Part shown: positions 11,472 through 23,860 of the stretch, in pieces
How the letters are laid out: each line of letters opens with the position of its first letter
Numbering within the stretch: the stretch's first letter is position 1
From: Conoideocrella luteorostrata
Taxonomy: Eukaryota; Ascomycota; Sordariomycetes; Hypocreales; Clavicipitaceae
NCBI GenBank assembly: GCA_032433595.1
Contig: JASWJB010000003.1
Coordinates: 186,001-250,000 of the forward strand
DNA length: 64,000 bases
Direction of reading: 5' to 3'
Program-made: the position numbers and the translations under genes
Notes under the pieces: model-generated
Seen by the model: the letters and a program-made list of their open reading frames with translations, nothing else
What the model was told of the DNA's origin: nothing
Database searches by the model: none

Positions 11472-14400
11472 CTAGAATTTTTTTTTGTGGTCTTCGAGCA
11501 ACTTGACGACTGCCCAGTGTCTGTTTTTTCGTGCCACAGTAAAAGCCGTGTTGCCTCCTTCATCCACCAAGTCTGGATTCGCACCCGCTTCTAAAAGAAT
11601 AGCCACGATCTGTTTTGAACCAACAGACGCCGCCCAAAACAGAGGAGAGCGACCAGATTTAGATAACGAGTTTATGTTCACGTCAGATCTCTGCGCCAAA
11701 ATCTTAACAACTGCCTCGTGCCATCCCATCGCTGCAACCCATAAAGGCGTTTCCCCTCTCAGGTTTTTTAAATCTGGGTTAATACCTTCGCATAGAAGCT
11801 GCTCGATATCGCGAATATCTCCGACTTTTGCTGCCCGGTAGAATTTTGCGATACGGCGATATTCGTCACTGACGGAAACGGAAATGAGGCTATCCCGTCT
11901 GGAGAGAAACTCTAAAAGCTCTAATTGACCACATGTTGCAGCTGCGAATAATATCGTATCCGTAATTGCTATTGTTGTCTCCTCTTTCCGCTGGTCAAGA
12001 AGGAATTCAATAACTTTTCCGCCACTGTGTTTATTTCCCGCCGCGGCCTTCACCACATCTTCGGTAATTGGGATCTCGCCTCCTCGCCAGTTCAGAAGTA
12101 GTTCCATTATATCCCTAGCGTTGTAGCCTCCTGCTGCAGCTTTTACCACCTCTTCTGTGATTATAACCTTGCCTCCTTGCCGGTCCAGAAGTAGTGCCAT
12201 TATATCCCTGGCGTTGTAGCCTCCTGCTGCAGCTTTTACTACCTCTTCTGTGATTATGACCTCGCCCCCTCGCTGGTCCAGAAGTAGTGCCATTATATCC
12301 CTAGCGTTAGATCCTCTTACTGCAGCTTTTACTACCTCTTCTGTGATTGGGACCTTGCCCCCTCGCTGGTCCAGAAGTAGTGCCATTATATCCCTGGCGT
12401 TAGATCCTCTTACTGCAGCTTTTACTACCTCTTCTGTGATTGGGACCTTGCCCCCTCGCTGGTCCAGAAGTAGTGCCATTATATCCCTGGCGTTAAACCC
12501 TCTTACTGCGGCTTTTACCACCTCTTCTGTGATTGGGATCTCGCCTCCTCGCCGGTCCAGAAGTAGTGCTATTATATCCCTAGCGTTAAACCCTCTTACT
12601 GCAGCTTTTACTACCTCTTCTGTGATTATGACCTCGCCTCCTCGCTGGTCCAGAAGTAGTGCCATTATATCCCTGGCGTTAAACCCTCTTACTGCGGCTT
12701 TTACCACCTCTTCTGTGATTATGACCTCGCCTCCTCGCCGGTCCAGAAGTAGTGCTATTATATCCCTAGCGTTAAAGCCTTCTGCTGCGGCTTTTACTAC
12801 CTCTTCTGTGATTATGACCCCGCCTCCTCGCTGGTTTAGAAGTAGTTCCATTACATCCCTAGCGTTAAAGCCTTCTGCTGCGGCTTTTACCACCTCTTCT
12901 GTGATTGGGACCTCGCCTCCTCGCCGGTTTAGAAGTAGTGCCATTATATCCCTGGCGTTAGACCCTCTTACTGCAGCTTTTACCGTGTCTTCTGTAATTG
13001 TGACCTCGCCCCATCGCCGGTCGAGAAGTATCGCCATCACTTCTTTGCTATCACATTTCGCTGCAGCCATCACCACATCTTCTGTGATGGTAATCTCGCC
13101 TCCACGCCGATCTAGAAGTAGCGTCATTACTTCTCCGCCATCATATTCATTTCCCGCCGCGGCCTTCACCACATCTTCTGTGATTGTAATCTCGCTTCCA
13201 CGCCGGTCTAGAAGTAGCGTCATTACTTTTTTGCCATTATATTCATTTCCCGCCGCGGCCTTCACCACATCTTCTGTGATTGTAATCTCGCCTCCACGCT
13301 GGTCTAGAAGTAGCGTCATTACTTCTTTGCCATCATATTCATTTCCCGCCGCGGCCTTCACCACATCCTCGGTAATTGTGATTTCGCTTCCACGCCGGTC
13401 TAGAAGTAGCTCCATCATCTCCTTGCTGTTTTGTCGATTTCGTGCGGCAGTCGTCATTATCTCTTCCGTAATCGCAATATCGTCTCTTTGTTGTTGCAGA
13501 AGTAGCGCCATTACTTCTTTACCCTGATCTGCCGCACGTACCATTACACGATGTGTAACCTTCGCCCCCAGCTCCAGCAAAATAGGTACTATGCTTGTAT
13601 AGTTTGACCGCACGGCATATGCAATAGGAGTCATACCCGAGCTATCGGAACGATGAATCAAACCTTCCGAGATATGGTGATGGGCGCAAGAGGCGGAAAA
13701 ATACTTCGCTATAGCGGGAATTCCCCATCTTGCAGCAACATGTAACATAGAAAATTGCTCTGGAATCTCCTGACGGCCGAAATATTTGGTATGACGGTAC
13801 AAGTTAAACCAGTTCTTCATTGCTTGAGAGCCTGTTTCGAAGAATTCCGCATGCACACTCAGAACTTCGAAATTTGTCTTGGCCATGCGCGCATGATTGG
13901 GCCATTCTGTGATTGCATAATTTGAGAAATAGCGTCGTGTCTCCCCCGAGCCATGGAATCGGCGAATGAGGTGATCAAGACAATGATAGGCGAGGTTGGC
14001 ATGCGCTTGCAATTCGGCAAAAGCAGTCTTCTGGTCGGCTTTGAGCAAATATTCCTTCACGGATTGATGTAATAGGACCACTCTTCTGTTTCGAATGACA
14101 ACCAATAGACGACAGGATCCAATTAAATCACGCATAAACTGAGCCCGTGTCTTTGGATCATCCTCCTCTAAAAATAGCCCGCAAATCTCAGATAGCTCTA
14201 ATAAATTGAGGGGCCATTGGGACACAGCAATAAAGCTGAGGACGAGCCGAATAGTGTCCTTCTCATTTTCATGCTCGAGGGCTGATCCTAGGAGCTTCTC
14301 ATAGAGCGCAAAGAGGCCTCCTGGCATTGTCTCTAGATGTGAGATTGCGTTTCTTGAGGAGATTTCTTGAAGTTCCTCACAAGCGATACCGACCCAAAGA

Positions 14401-17111
14401 AATTTCCCTTCTGCTTTGTCTTTGAGAATATTTCGTACTTGCGTTATAACCTTTGTTGTGTATCTTTTCCTCCCTGCCAGCTCGGTCACTCTCTCTTCGA
14501 TGAATACATTGATATCCTGCTCTGCCTCTGGAAATGATGCTAAGTCCTTGTTCGGAAAGAGTTCCAAATATTCGTTGATTTCTGAATATGGTCGACTGAT
14601 GACCAATATCCGTAAATTCTGCTGAGCTTCCGAGCACTGGAACGTTCTTCGTAGCTGATAAAGAAGCAGCTTTTGCGAGTCTTGATCACATTCATCCAAG
14701 GCGTCAATAATGCAGTATTTGCGACCAGTGTGGGTATCTGCCGCTGCCGATATGAATATTTCCCAGAGAGCGTCAAACGACTCGAACAGCTCGGTATTGC
14801 GGAGTGCATATTTTGGGAGGACATAATTAATAAGCGATGGATGCTGCTGGATGAGCTGGAGGAGAAGGCTCCTAATAACTGATGAGGCAGTCCTTCGAGT
14901 ACCGAACGAGGAGTCGCAGAAGAAAAATGCCAATGTATGTCCATGCGCGGCAGAGAATTTCTCACCCAGCGCCTCGGTCAGATACATTGCCATGGTGGAC
15001 TTCCCTGTGCCTGGATTTCCGTGGAGCCACAGCGCATGGCTCGCCTGCGTCTCAGAGAGCCCGGTGCGGCTGGACCCGAGCCACGCAATAAGTTCTCCTG
15101 TTTCCATAATCCACTCGCAGGTGCCTTGAGCTCGTTCGCCTTTCTTGCGTTTCATAGCTTCCCTGTCCTCCAGCGGATCGGTCACAAAGAGATCCCGAAG
15201 ACATTGATCCCCATCTACTTGAAGAGATGAAACAGTCAGTTCATAACAAACGACATTGCGTTTATTTAGTGCGACTATTTCGTACCCGATGATGTACCTG
15301 TATTAAAATATGCATCGCGAGTGATTGTGTTTATTATAGGCACTTGAGCATTACTCCCCCAAATATTATAACCCGATCCGGGATGAATTTGACTGGTGTT
15401 CTCGGACGGAGGCGGGATGGTAGATCGGCCGAGTGATTGTGCTAGACGCAGGCATTGTTAGTTTATTCCCTACAAAAGTGATGTCGCAAACGAAGACAAT
15501 CTTCGAACTGTACTTCGTATAACATAGGACCTTCATCTACCTACAGAATCTGGCCTCAACTACTCTTGGGGCGTCTTTCTCAAACTGTATTAACTTGTCC
15601 CGTGCGCTAGTGTACCCTTTATTAGATGCCGCGTTAAATTTCACCATCATCGAGTGATCAGACGCCAGAGGGATCTTCTCTTCCATCGAGTCTGGAAGCT
15701 CGAGAAGCGCTGACTCCTGTCCTAAGGGCGTAAAGAAATCGCCTGTCCGTTTCCAGAGCTTACTAACAGTGTCCTATTACAAGTTAGCCTTTGTCCACAG
15801 TATTGCCTAGATCAGAAGGCACCCATACAAACTCAAGTTGCCTAGCTTGCCCTGTTTCGTAAAAGCTGACTATCTTTCTGTCATGAATTAAATTTTTAAA
15901 ATCAGCTAGTTGAGACGCTAGCAAGTCCGACTTTTCACTGATCTGTTTGAGCAGCCTATTGCGCGGATGATTGTCTTGCCCAGCTAACATCTTTTGGATG
16001 TCATCCACTACGAGTCCCTTGTGTGGGATACCGAAGAGAATCATTCCGTACGTGGCTTTGTGCAGGGATGCTATCGTTGGTTGGCTGTCTTCATTCGTTT
16101 GTACCGCTTTGATAAGGCACTATATCCTAAATTAGCAGCTGTCCAACTCAATTTAGTAAAAGCAGTAAACTTACATGAGCAAGTATAAGACCACCAAAAC
16201 TATGGGCCACAAAAAAGATCGGTCGCCGTCGTAGCTACGCACAAAAACCATTAGTTTTATAGCTATCTTGCATATTTGCACAGTACTTACCTCATCTGTG
16301 TTCCGGATCTTCTTAAGCTCCTCCATGAGCTCCCGGCCATAGTCCATGATTGCATCGATCCCGCGGCTTGATAACTTCGAGTTATATCCGTAGATCATAG
16401 TTCGGCAGCACGGCAAGTCCTTCGCAAGGAAGTCACGCAGCCACATCCGACCAAGGTCCCCCTTACTCCTCCACGAGCCGTATGCATGTCCGTCGAGACC
16501 GGTGATAGCAATTATACTACGACGCAAAAATATTAGCAGGACTCTGAAAATAATCCCATTATATAGCGAAAGTCAGCATACTCAGCTGTAACGAGCTTTT
16601 CGGAACTCTGTGTATAAAGCTGTGTGAATCCGAAAAAGTGTTGATCAAAGCTGACGTCTATGTCGCCAACCTGGACCTGCCACTCACCAAGTGGATTGGA
16701 GAGGAAACTAGGCACAACGCCGTGAAATTCCACGAGTGCAATCCGTTCCTGTTCATTGTCGTAGCAAGATGGCAAGATGGTAGATATCGGCGCTGCGCTT
16801 TGATTTGCTTCCCCTAAAAGCTTGTAGATAGCGGTCTTCAGTATGTCATTCAACTTATTGTCACTAAACGCTGGAAGGCCTGTGACGCGGAGAACTCGTC
16901 GTCTGAGCTGGGCGGTCGAACTCGGCCCAGTCGGTGCAGTTGGATAAAGCCGTCGCCACCATGATCGCACATATATGACAGTAACAAGAAGTATGAAACA
17001 GGCGGAGAAGATGTTCCAAATCGTTCCATACGACAAAACAAATTCTTCCAGGCGGGGCAGCCGCGAAAGTAGACTGTGCAGCATTGCCAAGAAAGAGAAT
17101 AGGGTAGCCAA
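11472..17111 (-). CDS. SesB-like hydrolase / NACHT / repeat NLR
   Basis: Seven exons on the minus strand: 17111-16582, 16516-16291, 16234-16175, 16119-15829, 15773-15545, 15441-15298 and 15217-11472, giving about 1,741 aa. Every join keeps frame. Residues 28-48 form one membrane segment. An alpha/beta hydrolase domain of the SesB type follows (ITGLDGHAYGSW, YGYNSKLSSRG, FVAHSFGG with Ser264, LFGIPHKGL, SDHSMMV with His409). The NACHT part has Walker A GNPGTGKST (about 560-568) and Walker B IIDALDECD (about 663-671). The C-terminal half holds about 16 repeats of 31-32 residues, then about three degenerate ankyrin repeats ending KLLEDHKKKF. Fungal STAND proteins of this plan are thought to act in non-self recognition: the repeats sense, NACHT oligomerises and the hydrolase is the effector. 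That role is inferred for this gene. The last intron (15218-15297) is less certain, because an alternative frame also reads well across it. Confidence 0.85.
11990..13470 (-). repeat. Coding tandem repeats, 93-96 bp units
   Basis: These are tandem units inside the last exon of the NLR gene. One type is 93 bp (ITEEVVKAA...NARDIMALLLD, 31 aa) and the other 96 bp (ITEDVVKAAAGNEYDG...VMTLLLD, 32 aa). About 16 units can be counted. The copies at 12308-12400 and 12401-12493 are identical over 93 bp. Units of the NARD type occupy the centre; the GNEY type sits toward the NACHT side, and one GNKHSG-type unit lies at the other edge. Such identity implies recent duplication or gene conversion. Confidence 0.95.
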
Positions 17112-19230
17112 CTAAGCGGTTTTAGGCTTGTGTGCGCGACAGTGCGGGTGCGGGTGCGGGTGCGGGCGCATTCAAAACCGAGCTACGTTTTTAGTCTTGG
17201 AGTGTGGAAATAAATAGACGAACGTGTTTTATTGTAGAAGAAAAGAAGAAACGGGAAAGAGGGATTTTTTCTCTCTCGGCAAAGCAAGAGCAAGCTGGTC
17301 AAGCTTACATTCCGGCCCCCATGCAGTGCTGAGTTGTCCGACGACGTACCCTATGATGAGGCTGTCTGGGCGCTTCTTGTGACAGCCACCGAGTTCACTG
17401 CATCTTAGCAGCAATCCAATCCAATCAATTTATGGCACGTGTACGTCGACGTGCCGTGCTGGGGGACTGCGTACTGTCCAATACGCTGCCATGAACAAAA
17501 CGCCTGGCATGTGGCTGACGGAAGCCACGTAAGCTTTTGCAATTTAATTGACCACAACTATCACATTTACGGTCGGGTTCGATTAGAAATAAATTTTTCG
17601 ATAGATCTTTAATGCTCTAAATGAAGGCGTGTCTTTTTGCGAGAGAATTGGCGGATTTTGGGCGTGGGAGTATTTATTCTCTCGAGCCATTGATGGGGGC
17701 CAAGGCTCTATTAATCTGTCAGCGGGTTTCCCGGACACGATCGAGCTAATCCACAAGATTGTGATTATTGACCCGGCGGGGCGCCAACACGAGACACCCA
17801 TCAAGGGGGGGCGGATAACTGACACTTGATGGCTAATTCAACCACGCTGGAGTGTCCCCGCCTCTATCGGGCGCAATGACCAGGTTCCGCCGGCCGCAGT
17901 CCTGGGTTCCAGAATTGATCAGCAATCAGAATTCCATACGGTGTACAGAGTACAGACAATGCCTACGGCTAGTGCTGACCAGAGAAAGACCGGCTCTCCG
18001 TGGCTGTTCTGGGACATCCCATCCCCTCTCCACTTTGTGATGAATCTGGTGGAAGTCCTACGCTTTAAGCTAGCGAAAAGAACTAGCTGGCTAGCTCTAT
18101 GGTTGCCGTGCCGCATAATAAGTTATATTGGGCTACACCTAGCGGTTTCGTCGTGAACCGGCTACTGGCAAGGATAGAAACACCCGGCAGTACCAGGAAC
18201 TTGACGTACTGACTTGGGATGAGGCAGCCCACGCTAGTGGTAACGTCCTGGGCACCAAGGATAGTAAGAGGATGTCAAGCCAGCCTGGGTGGTAAAGGCT
18301 TCCTCCCAGGGGTATGCTACTTGGCTAAAATATCGAGGGAGACATAGCTAAGCCCAGATTCTTTATCACATTTGAGAGCCGAGCATCCGCCACTTGAGTT
18401 CAACGCATCTTGCATGTCGATGCGTCACGACATGAGAGTGCAAGCCGAGGCTGTGCGGGGATTTAAGCCCCGCTACGGATAGAGCCTCTTTTGACGGCCC
18501 CTTCCCCGTATATGGTTTTAGACCATCGTTGGTGACCATCCACTTTGTCCCCGCCGCTCGCAGGCCCGCCGCGATTACTTGGAACCAAACCGCACAGCTA
18601 GAGTTTGCTGTCACCGCGCCACCAGCAGGGCGCTTGATCATCCGCTCCCGGCTCTTTCGTCGTGTATCCTTCTAGAGCGAGTACTTGCGCAATCAACCGG
18701 CTCAGGTTTGAGCCGCCGGACTTGGGATCGAGAGCCCCTCGCATAACTAGTTGTGCGAGCACAACCAGGGGGCTACGCCGGCGAATCGCCGGCGTCACGT
18801 GTAGCTGGCCCGTGGCTGACCTCACCGTCAGCGTACGGAGTAAATGTATGAGCAATTGAATTCAGTCCACAATTTTTGATGGCAGCCGGGAGGGAGACGA
18901 GTGGGTTGCCGCTGGACTATGACTGGAATGCACATGGTGTACTATATAACATATGGCACTGTGCGACGAGATGTTTTGCTAATTTAATTGCTGAACCAGG
19001 CTCTAGTAGAACGGCGCTAAAATTTATTACGTTGATGAGACCACCTTCACAGAGCTTACCCGAGTAGTTTCGGTTTAGCATCCTGCCTAGGTCTAGTACT
19101 ACTGGGATCATAGTACGGAGTAGCAGCTACACCAATTAGCTTGAAGGTTGTGCTATACATATTAATTTGTAGAGGGAAGGATGCTAAATATATTAAATAG
19201 ATGTATAAATCTTTAATACACATCCTTTAA
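17112..19230. other. Intergenic, structured GC-rich patches
   Basis: No supportable gene. A (TGCGGG)4 microsatellite at 17143-17166 sits just upstream of the NLR start. From about 18150 to 18840 the DNA is GC-richer and holds several short palindromes, for example 18738-18759 and 18776-18794. It may be a remnant of a mobile element, but no reverse transcriptase or transposase motif is visible. TACGGAGTA copies lie near 18835 and 19112. Confidence 0.45.
17143..17166. repeat. Microsatellite (TGCGGG)4
   Basis: Four perfect copies of a 6-bp unit lie 32 bp upstream of the NLR start codon, within its probable promoter or 5' leader. Confidence 0.9.
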
Positions 19231-22200
19231 TTATAGTTTGCACTTGTGTTTAATAATACTCTGGAACTGATCGTCCATTTTCTTAAACGTCGCACCAATC
19301 TTGCCTAATTTCTCGTCCTGGATGCCTCGCCTTGCAGTGGCCATGCTAGAGTAATCCTTCGCTCGCTTGGACCCTCCGGCAGTAAGTAGACCTAGTATCT
19401 CCATCGGCGCAGATGTCGGGTCAGCGATGATAGCTTGTATCCCTAGGGCAACGTTCCCGGCCGTCGCAATGATGGTGAAGATGCCACCGAGAAGCTCTAT
19501 CTCGGGAAGCAGCTCGTCCAGAAAGGGTACAAAGGCGAAGACGATGCCCAAGATAGTTAATATTAGGTTAATTTTGTCTTTTTTGGCCTGGGCTTGGCCC
19601 AACTCCTTAGCGGTCTCCATGGACGTAAGGGCTTGCTGGATCATGAAAACTGGCATGCTAATGACCTGTAAAATGTCGTCCGTTGTCCCACTCCACATGC
19701 TAGAGGCCAAATCCATCTTCCGAGCGGATATTGTAGTTTGCAAACTATTCACCTTGGGAAGTGCTTTTGTGATAATGTCTTTAGGGTTCGATACTTGCAT
19801 GTTTTCAGAGGCCTTTGGAAAATTGATCAGCTCGATATCGGTTGGTTCGTAGCAGACGTCTCGAAAGCAGCCAGTTCTTCTAGTCTTGTAAGATACTCGG
19901 CCGAACGCTACCCAGTCCTTGCTGATGCCGTACGTCTTCTTCAGTTCGTCGTAAAAGCCATTTTCGTCAACGAGCTTATAGGTGATGGTGTATGAATCAT
20001 AGGGTGCTAGCTGACGCTTGCGCCAGGGGCATTTCTGTGTCTCAATAAGACCGTCACTTTCGAAAGTGCATTCGAAATATTTGTTCCCGGGTCCTCCTGC
20101 ATCGCTACCAGGGCCAGAACTCGCCATGAAGGCGCTCACCGCGTCTGTAGCCATTTCTTTGACGTATTCAACGTACTTGCCAAACACATCGTCATAGCCA
20201 TCATTTGCGGCTGCGTACTTCTTCGTACTAGTGCCAAGAATGGATTCGAGCACACCAAGAGCGTAGTATCCGTTGCAGCTATCCGGGAAGCTCCCAGACG
20301 CGGCTGCGAGTTCTTCCAACGAGACAAACCTCCGGGTCTTGTCGCACATGGTTTGAACTCGGCAGGCCTCGGATGTGTCGTCATCAGGGCACGACTGATC
20401 CATCTGAACGTAGTCAAGTGAATAACTGGCAAGAGCGCTCCAGAATGGATGTGCAGTGGCCTGAGTGTTCTCTTTTGCATATATCGATTCGCCGGAGTAC
20501 GTGTTGCTGATCATCTCCACGGCCCCGATAGTGACCAGGTTCCAAACCCAGAAGCCTCCGTTATTTCCTTGATCATTGAAGAGGCGTTGTTGACAGTTTT
20601 GGGCATCAACACAGACAGACTGATCGTAAGCGCTGAACCAAGAGTAAAGTCCGGCGCCGGCAATAGTAACGTTTTGCGCGTCCTGGGCCATGACGGCCCA
20701 GGAAATATTGCATTCCAGATCTTTGCCATTGCAAGAGTCGCTTGAAAAGTCGGGGTCATTATTAAAAAGCCCAATTGAGTCCTTGAACGGACCGGGCGAT
20801 TCTGTAGCGGTTGTGTATTGGAAATAAGGAGACTCGGTCTGGATCATCCCCGCAAACACATTCGACGTGTTGTAGAAGTTGTACTGGTACAACATGGCAT
20901 GTTCAGAAGCTGTACTGTAGAGCCATGTAGGACCTGCTGCCGATTCCACTAGAATACCTCGGGCAGCGGCCACAGTGACCATGGTATTGTCTGGGTCGTC
21001 AAGGTCGTGATCCGCAATCCATACCCACATGTTCTCGAAGTAGCCGTTGGATTGAGGCGTGATATGGAGCATCATTGAGGCAGCCACGCAACCAGATGGG
21101 ATTGACGTGACCTTGGGGCATTGAGCTACTTGGAGATCTAATAGTGAAGGGTTAGCATACTATTCTCGACCCAAAGGCTGAGCCAAGACCTGATGGAGAG
21201 AGGCGGTACAAGAAACAATTAGGAGACGAACCAGATCCATAGGCGCCACCCAGACGGAAGTGTGCATCCCATATGCCAACAGAACCCTGAGTCTCGGCCT
21301 GTACGTTCCACTCCATCAGAACCAATCCTGGAAGAGCCCCAGTAGATGTGAAGAGCATGTCGGAAATTTCAACTGTCCCGATGTCCCCTGGATTGCCCAC
21401 CCTAACCATGGGCTTGGGGTTCTTCAAATCTGCAAAATACTCCCCAGAAGCCACGATTTGAGACCAAACCTCACCGGTCATACGGGTATGAGGGGGGACG
21501 AGGAGAGTTGTGGTCACGATGTACGATCCGGCCGGAAAATATATCAAGTTGCTTGTAGTGGCTACCGCCAGTGCTGCCACAATGGCACTTGTGTCGTCTG
21601 TGACGCCGTCGCCCTTGGCACCGTAATCTTTGACGTTAAGGACGGATCCGACGTCAAGTTCATAGTATTGCGGTCGGCTTTTGACGAAGTAGCTCTCCTT
21701 ATCAGTCACTTGGGCGCTCCCCACCAGGGTTGGGGATCTTGGTACATAGGCTCTGTGGACAGCAATGGTTAGGAAGAAACTTTAATACCAGACATGTGAA
21801 AAACGCAGAATAAAGCCCAACTTACGTGAAATGACCAAACTCGGAGCCCTCAACTGAGCGCACGTTGCCAAGGATTAAAAAGGCGATTATTGTTAGTGGG
21901 TAATCAAATGTTTTCCCATCACTGAAAGTGATTAACTGATTCACCTTAACGAGCTTGACGTTATCAAATGTCATGATACTTGTTTCTAGGATATCTTTCT
22001 TCATGGCCTGTGCTTTGATGCCGACTTCGACGTTCATAAATGCCGAGTCAAGGAGATATATAGAGCCGGGAGGCTGGACACTCGGGGTCTCGGGGTTTAA
22101 CAGCATGATTCCCACTGGGGAATTAGCGACGACAATATTAGACCACGTCCAGCCCCAATCCCAAATCAGACAAATGCAAGCGGTGGTCTGAGAGCTGATC

Positions 22201-23860
22201 ATAAAGTTGCGGACAGTATATTGCTGGTTACCGCCGTCTTAAAGAATGAAGCAAAAAGTATAGTTAGCTTATTCACGAGGTTAAAACTACAGTGAGGAGG
22301 GAAAAGCGAGCTCAGTCGGCGACACTCACATATACCGTATTTGCCACCGTCTATGGTGCAATCAGACATAAAGCCACCGCTTCCATTTTCTGTAAACATG
22401 CCCATCTGTGTGGTAGCAGCATCTCTACTAGCAAAGATAGCCACGTTCGTTAAAGAGGTTGCTTGGGCAACTTGCCAGTGAATGCCAGCCACTGATTTAG
22501 TTGTTGTGTCGCCGATTTTGATCACGAAGTTCCGCACTTGGCGATAAAAGTTGGATTGCTGCGAATAGCAAGCCGCGTTAGTTGTCACTCAAGTTTTCCA
22601 TTTATGACGTGGCGCGGCGCGTGTGATACTCACTACAATATACCACTCCTCTCCATTGCTATCGGGAATATATACGTCGCTTTGTATGGCTCCTGAAGGA
22701 TTTAGTTAGACTTGCTGGACCTTTGGTCATTCACAGAGTAGTAGTTTCATCTTACCAAGTCCGATAAAACCAGGTGTGGTCTGGATCGTAGGGGGATGAG
22801 TTACCTGAACAAAAGTTCAGCCAGTCCATTTCAACGACTTAATGGTGCATGCTGACAACTTACATCTCCAACGAGTTGGGAATAGTAATACGCATTGATG
22901 GGTGAGGATATAAGATAGGTACCAGGAGGGAAGTAAATCAGCGTCCCTTTGATAGACGAAGAGAGGCAGTCCTCGCCACAGTTGTCACCATAGGCGATAG
23001 CAGCTAGAGAAGTCTTGTATCAGTCCTATGTCCAGTGCATCAAAACTAATGGGCTGAACTAACCATTGATGGCATCGGTATCGTCCGTGACACCATCGCC
23101 CTTAGCTCCTCCCGCAAATATTGGGTTGGTGACATCACGATACACCTTAAGAACTCTCTGTCAGATTCAAGATAATTTGGTGGATAAACTTTGGTCACAT
23201 ACCGGATAAGAACTATTCGCTCCCATAGGAGGAAGTCCCGTGTGTTCAATATTCGCTAGCCAGTAGGTGGAAGCATCTCTCTTTCGCACATGGGGGCTAC
23301 CAACAGGTCCTTGGGTGCGGTTCATGTGCGGATTCGAGGTCGAATCAGGCATGCCATTAGCTTTCTGCTGGGCTGCGTGATGCTCGGCAACGAGTGCCGC
23401 GGCTTTACGCAACTTGGCATCAAGTTTTGGCGGCACCGGTTCATCGCTTCTCTTCTTATTCTTAGACGCCATGGCTGGTGCCGAATGCCGTAAGACATAT
23501 CTGTTACGTTTGGGGTTTGCAACGCGGTAGGCATTGTAAATGCTTTGTTGTCTCACGGCTTCATCCACAAGCTTTTGTGCCTCGTTCAAAACCAATCTCG
23601 AGGTGCCCTAACACCTAATGTCAGTCTATGTTTCGCTGGGGCCTTCAGAATAACAGAAAGATTCCTGTGAGTTCAGACAGCAAACCTCAAGAAAGGGATG
23701 AACCACAAACATTTCTTTGTGCAAAAGTTGAATTATGGATCAGTCCAGTCTGGCTAGTTGCAGTCACGGAGGACGTTATCGTGGCAGAAAAAGCGGCCGC
23801 CGAACCCAAAACATGAAGAAGCAGTACCCAGGGGAGGCAATACGCATTGAGACAGCCCAT
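19231..23860 (-). CDS. Secreted GH55-type beta-1,3-glucanase, extended C-terminus
   Basis: Ten exons on the minus strand: 23860-23711, 23607-23203, 23157-23064, 23003-22864, 22804-22756, 22692-22634, 22558-22330, 22237-21826, 21752-21232 and 21137-19231. All frames join to about 1,321 aa. Exon 1 gives a signal peptide (MGCLNAYCLPWVLLLHVLGS). Two pectate-lyase-like beta-helix halves each begin with the GAKGDGVTDDT hallmark (about residues 202 and 557), as in family 55 exo-/endo-beta-1,3-glucanases, which cut laminarin-type glucan. Other family segments are DGGKYGIYGGNQQYTVRNF, WDWGWTWSNI and NGYFENMWVWIADHD. The family is commonly 750-950 aa. Here about 300 further residues follow, ending in a hydrophobic module (LILTILGIVFAFVPFLDELL...AGNVALGIQAI) like that I recall at the C-terminus of large fungal chitinases. 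The first intron donor (GTTTGT) is weak, so exon 1 is the least certain part. Confidence 0.85.

Noticed and set aside
12250..13527. 425-codon plus-strand open frame
   Set aside because: It is antisense to the NLR repeat array. The repeated 93-bp unit has no stop in that frame, so it stays open by periodicity; the product is a monotonous Ser/Pro/Arg repeat.
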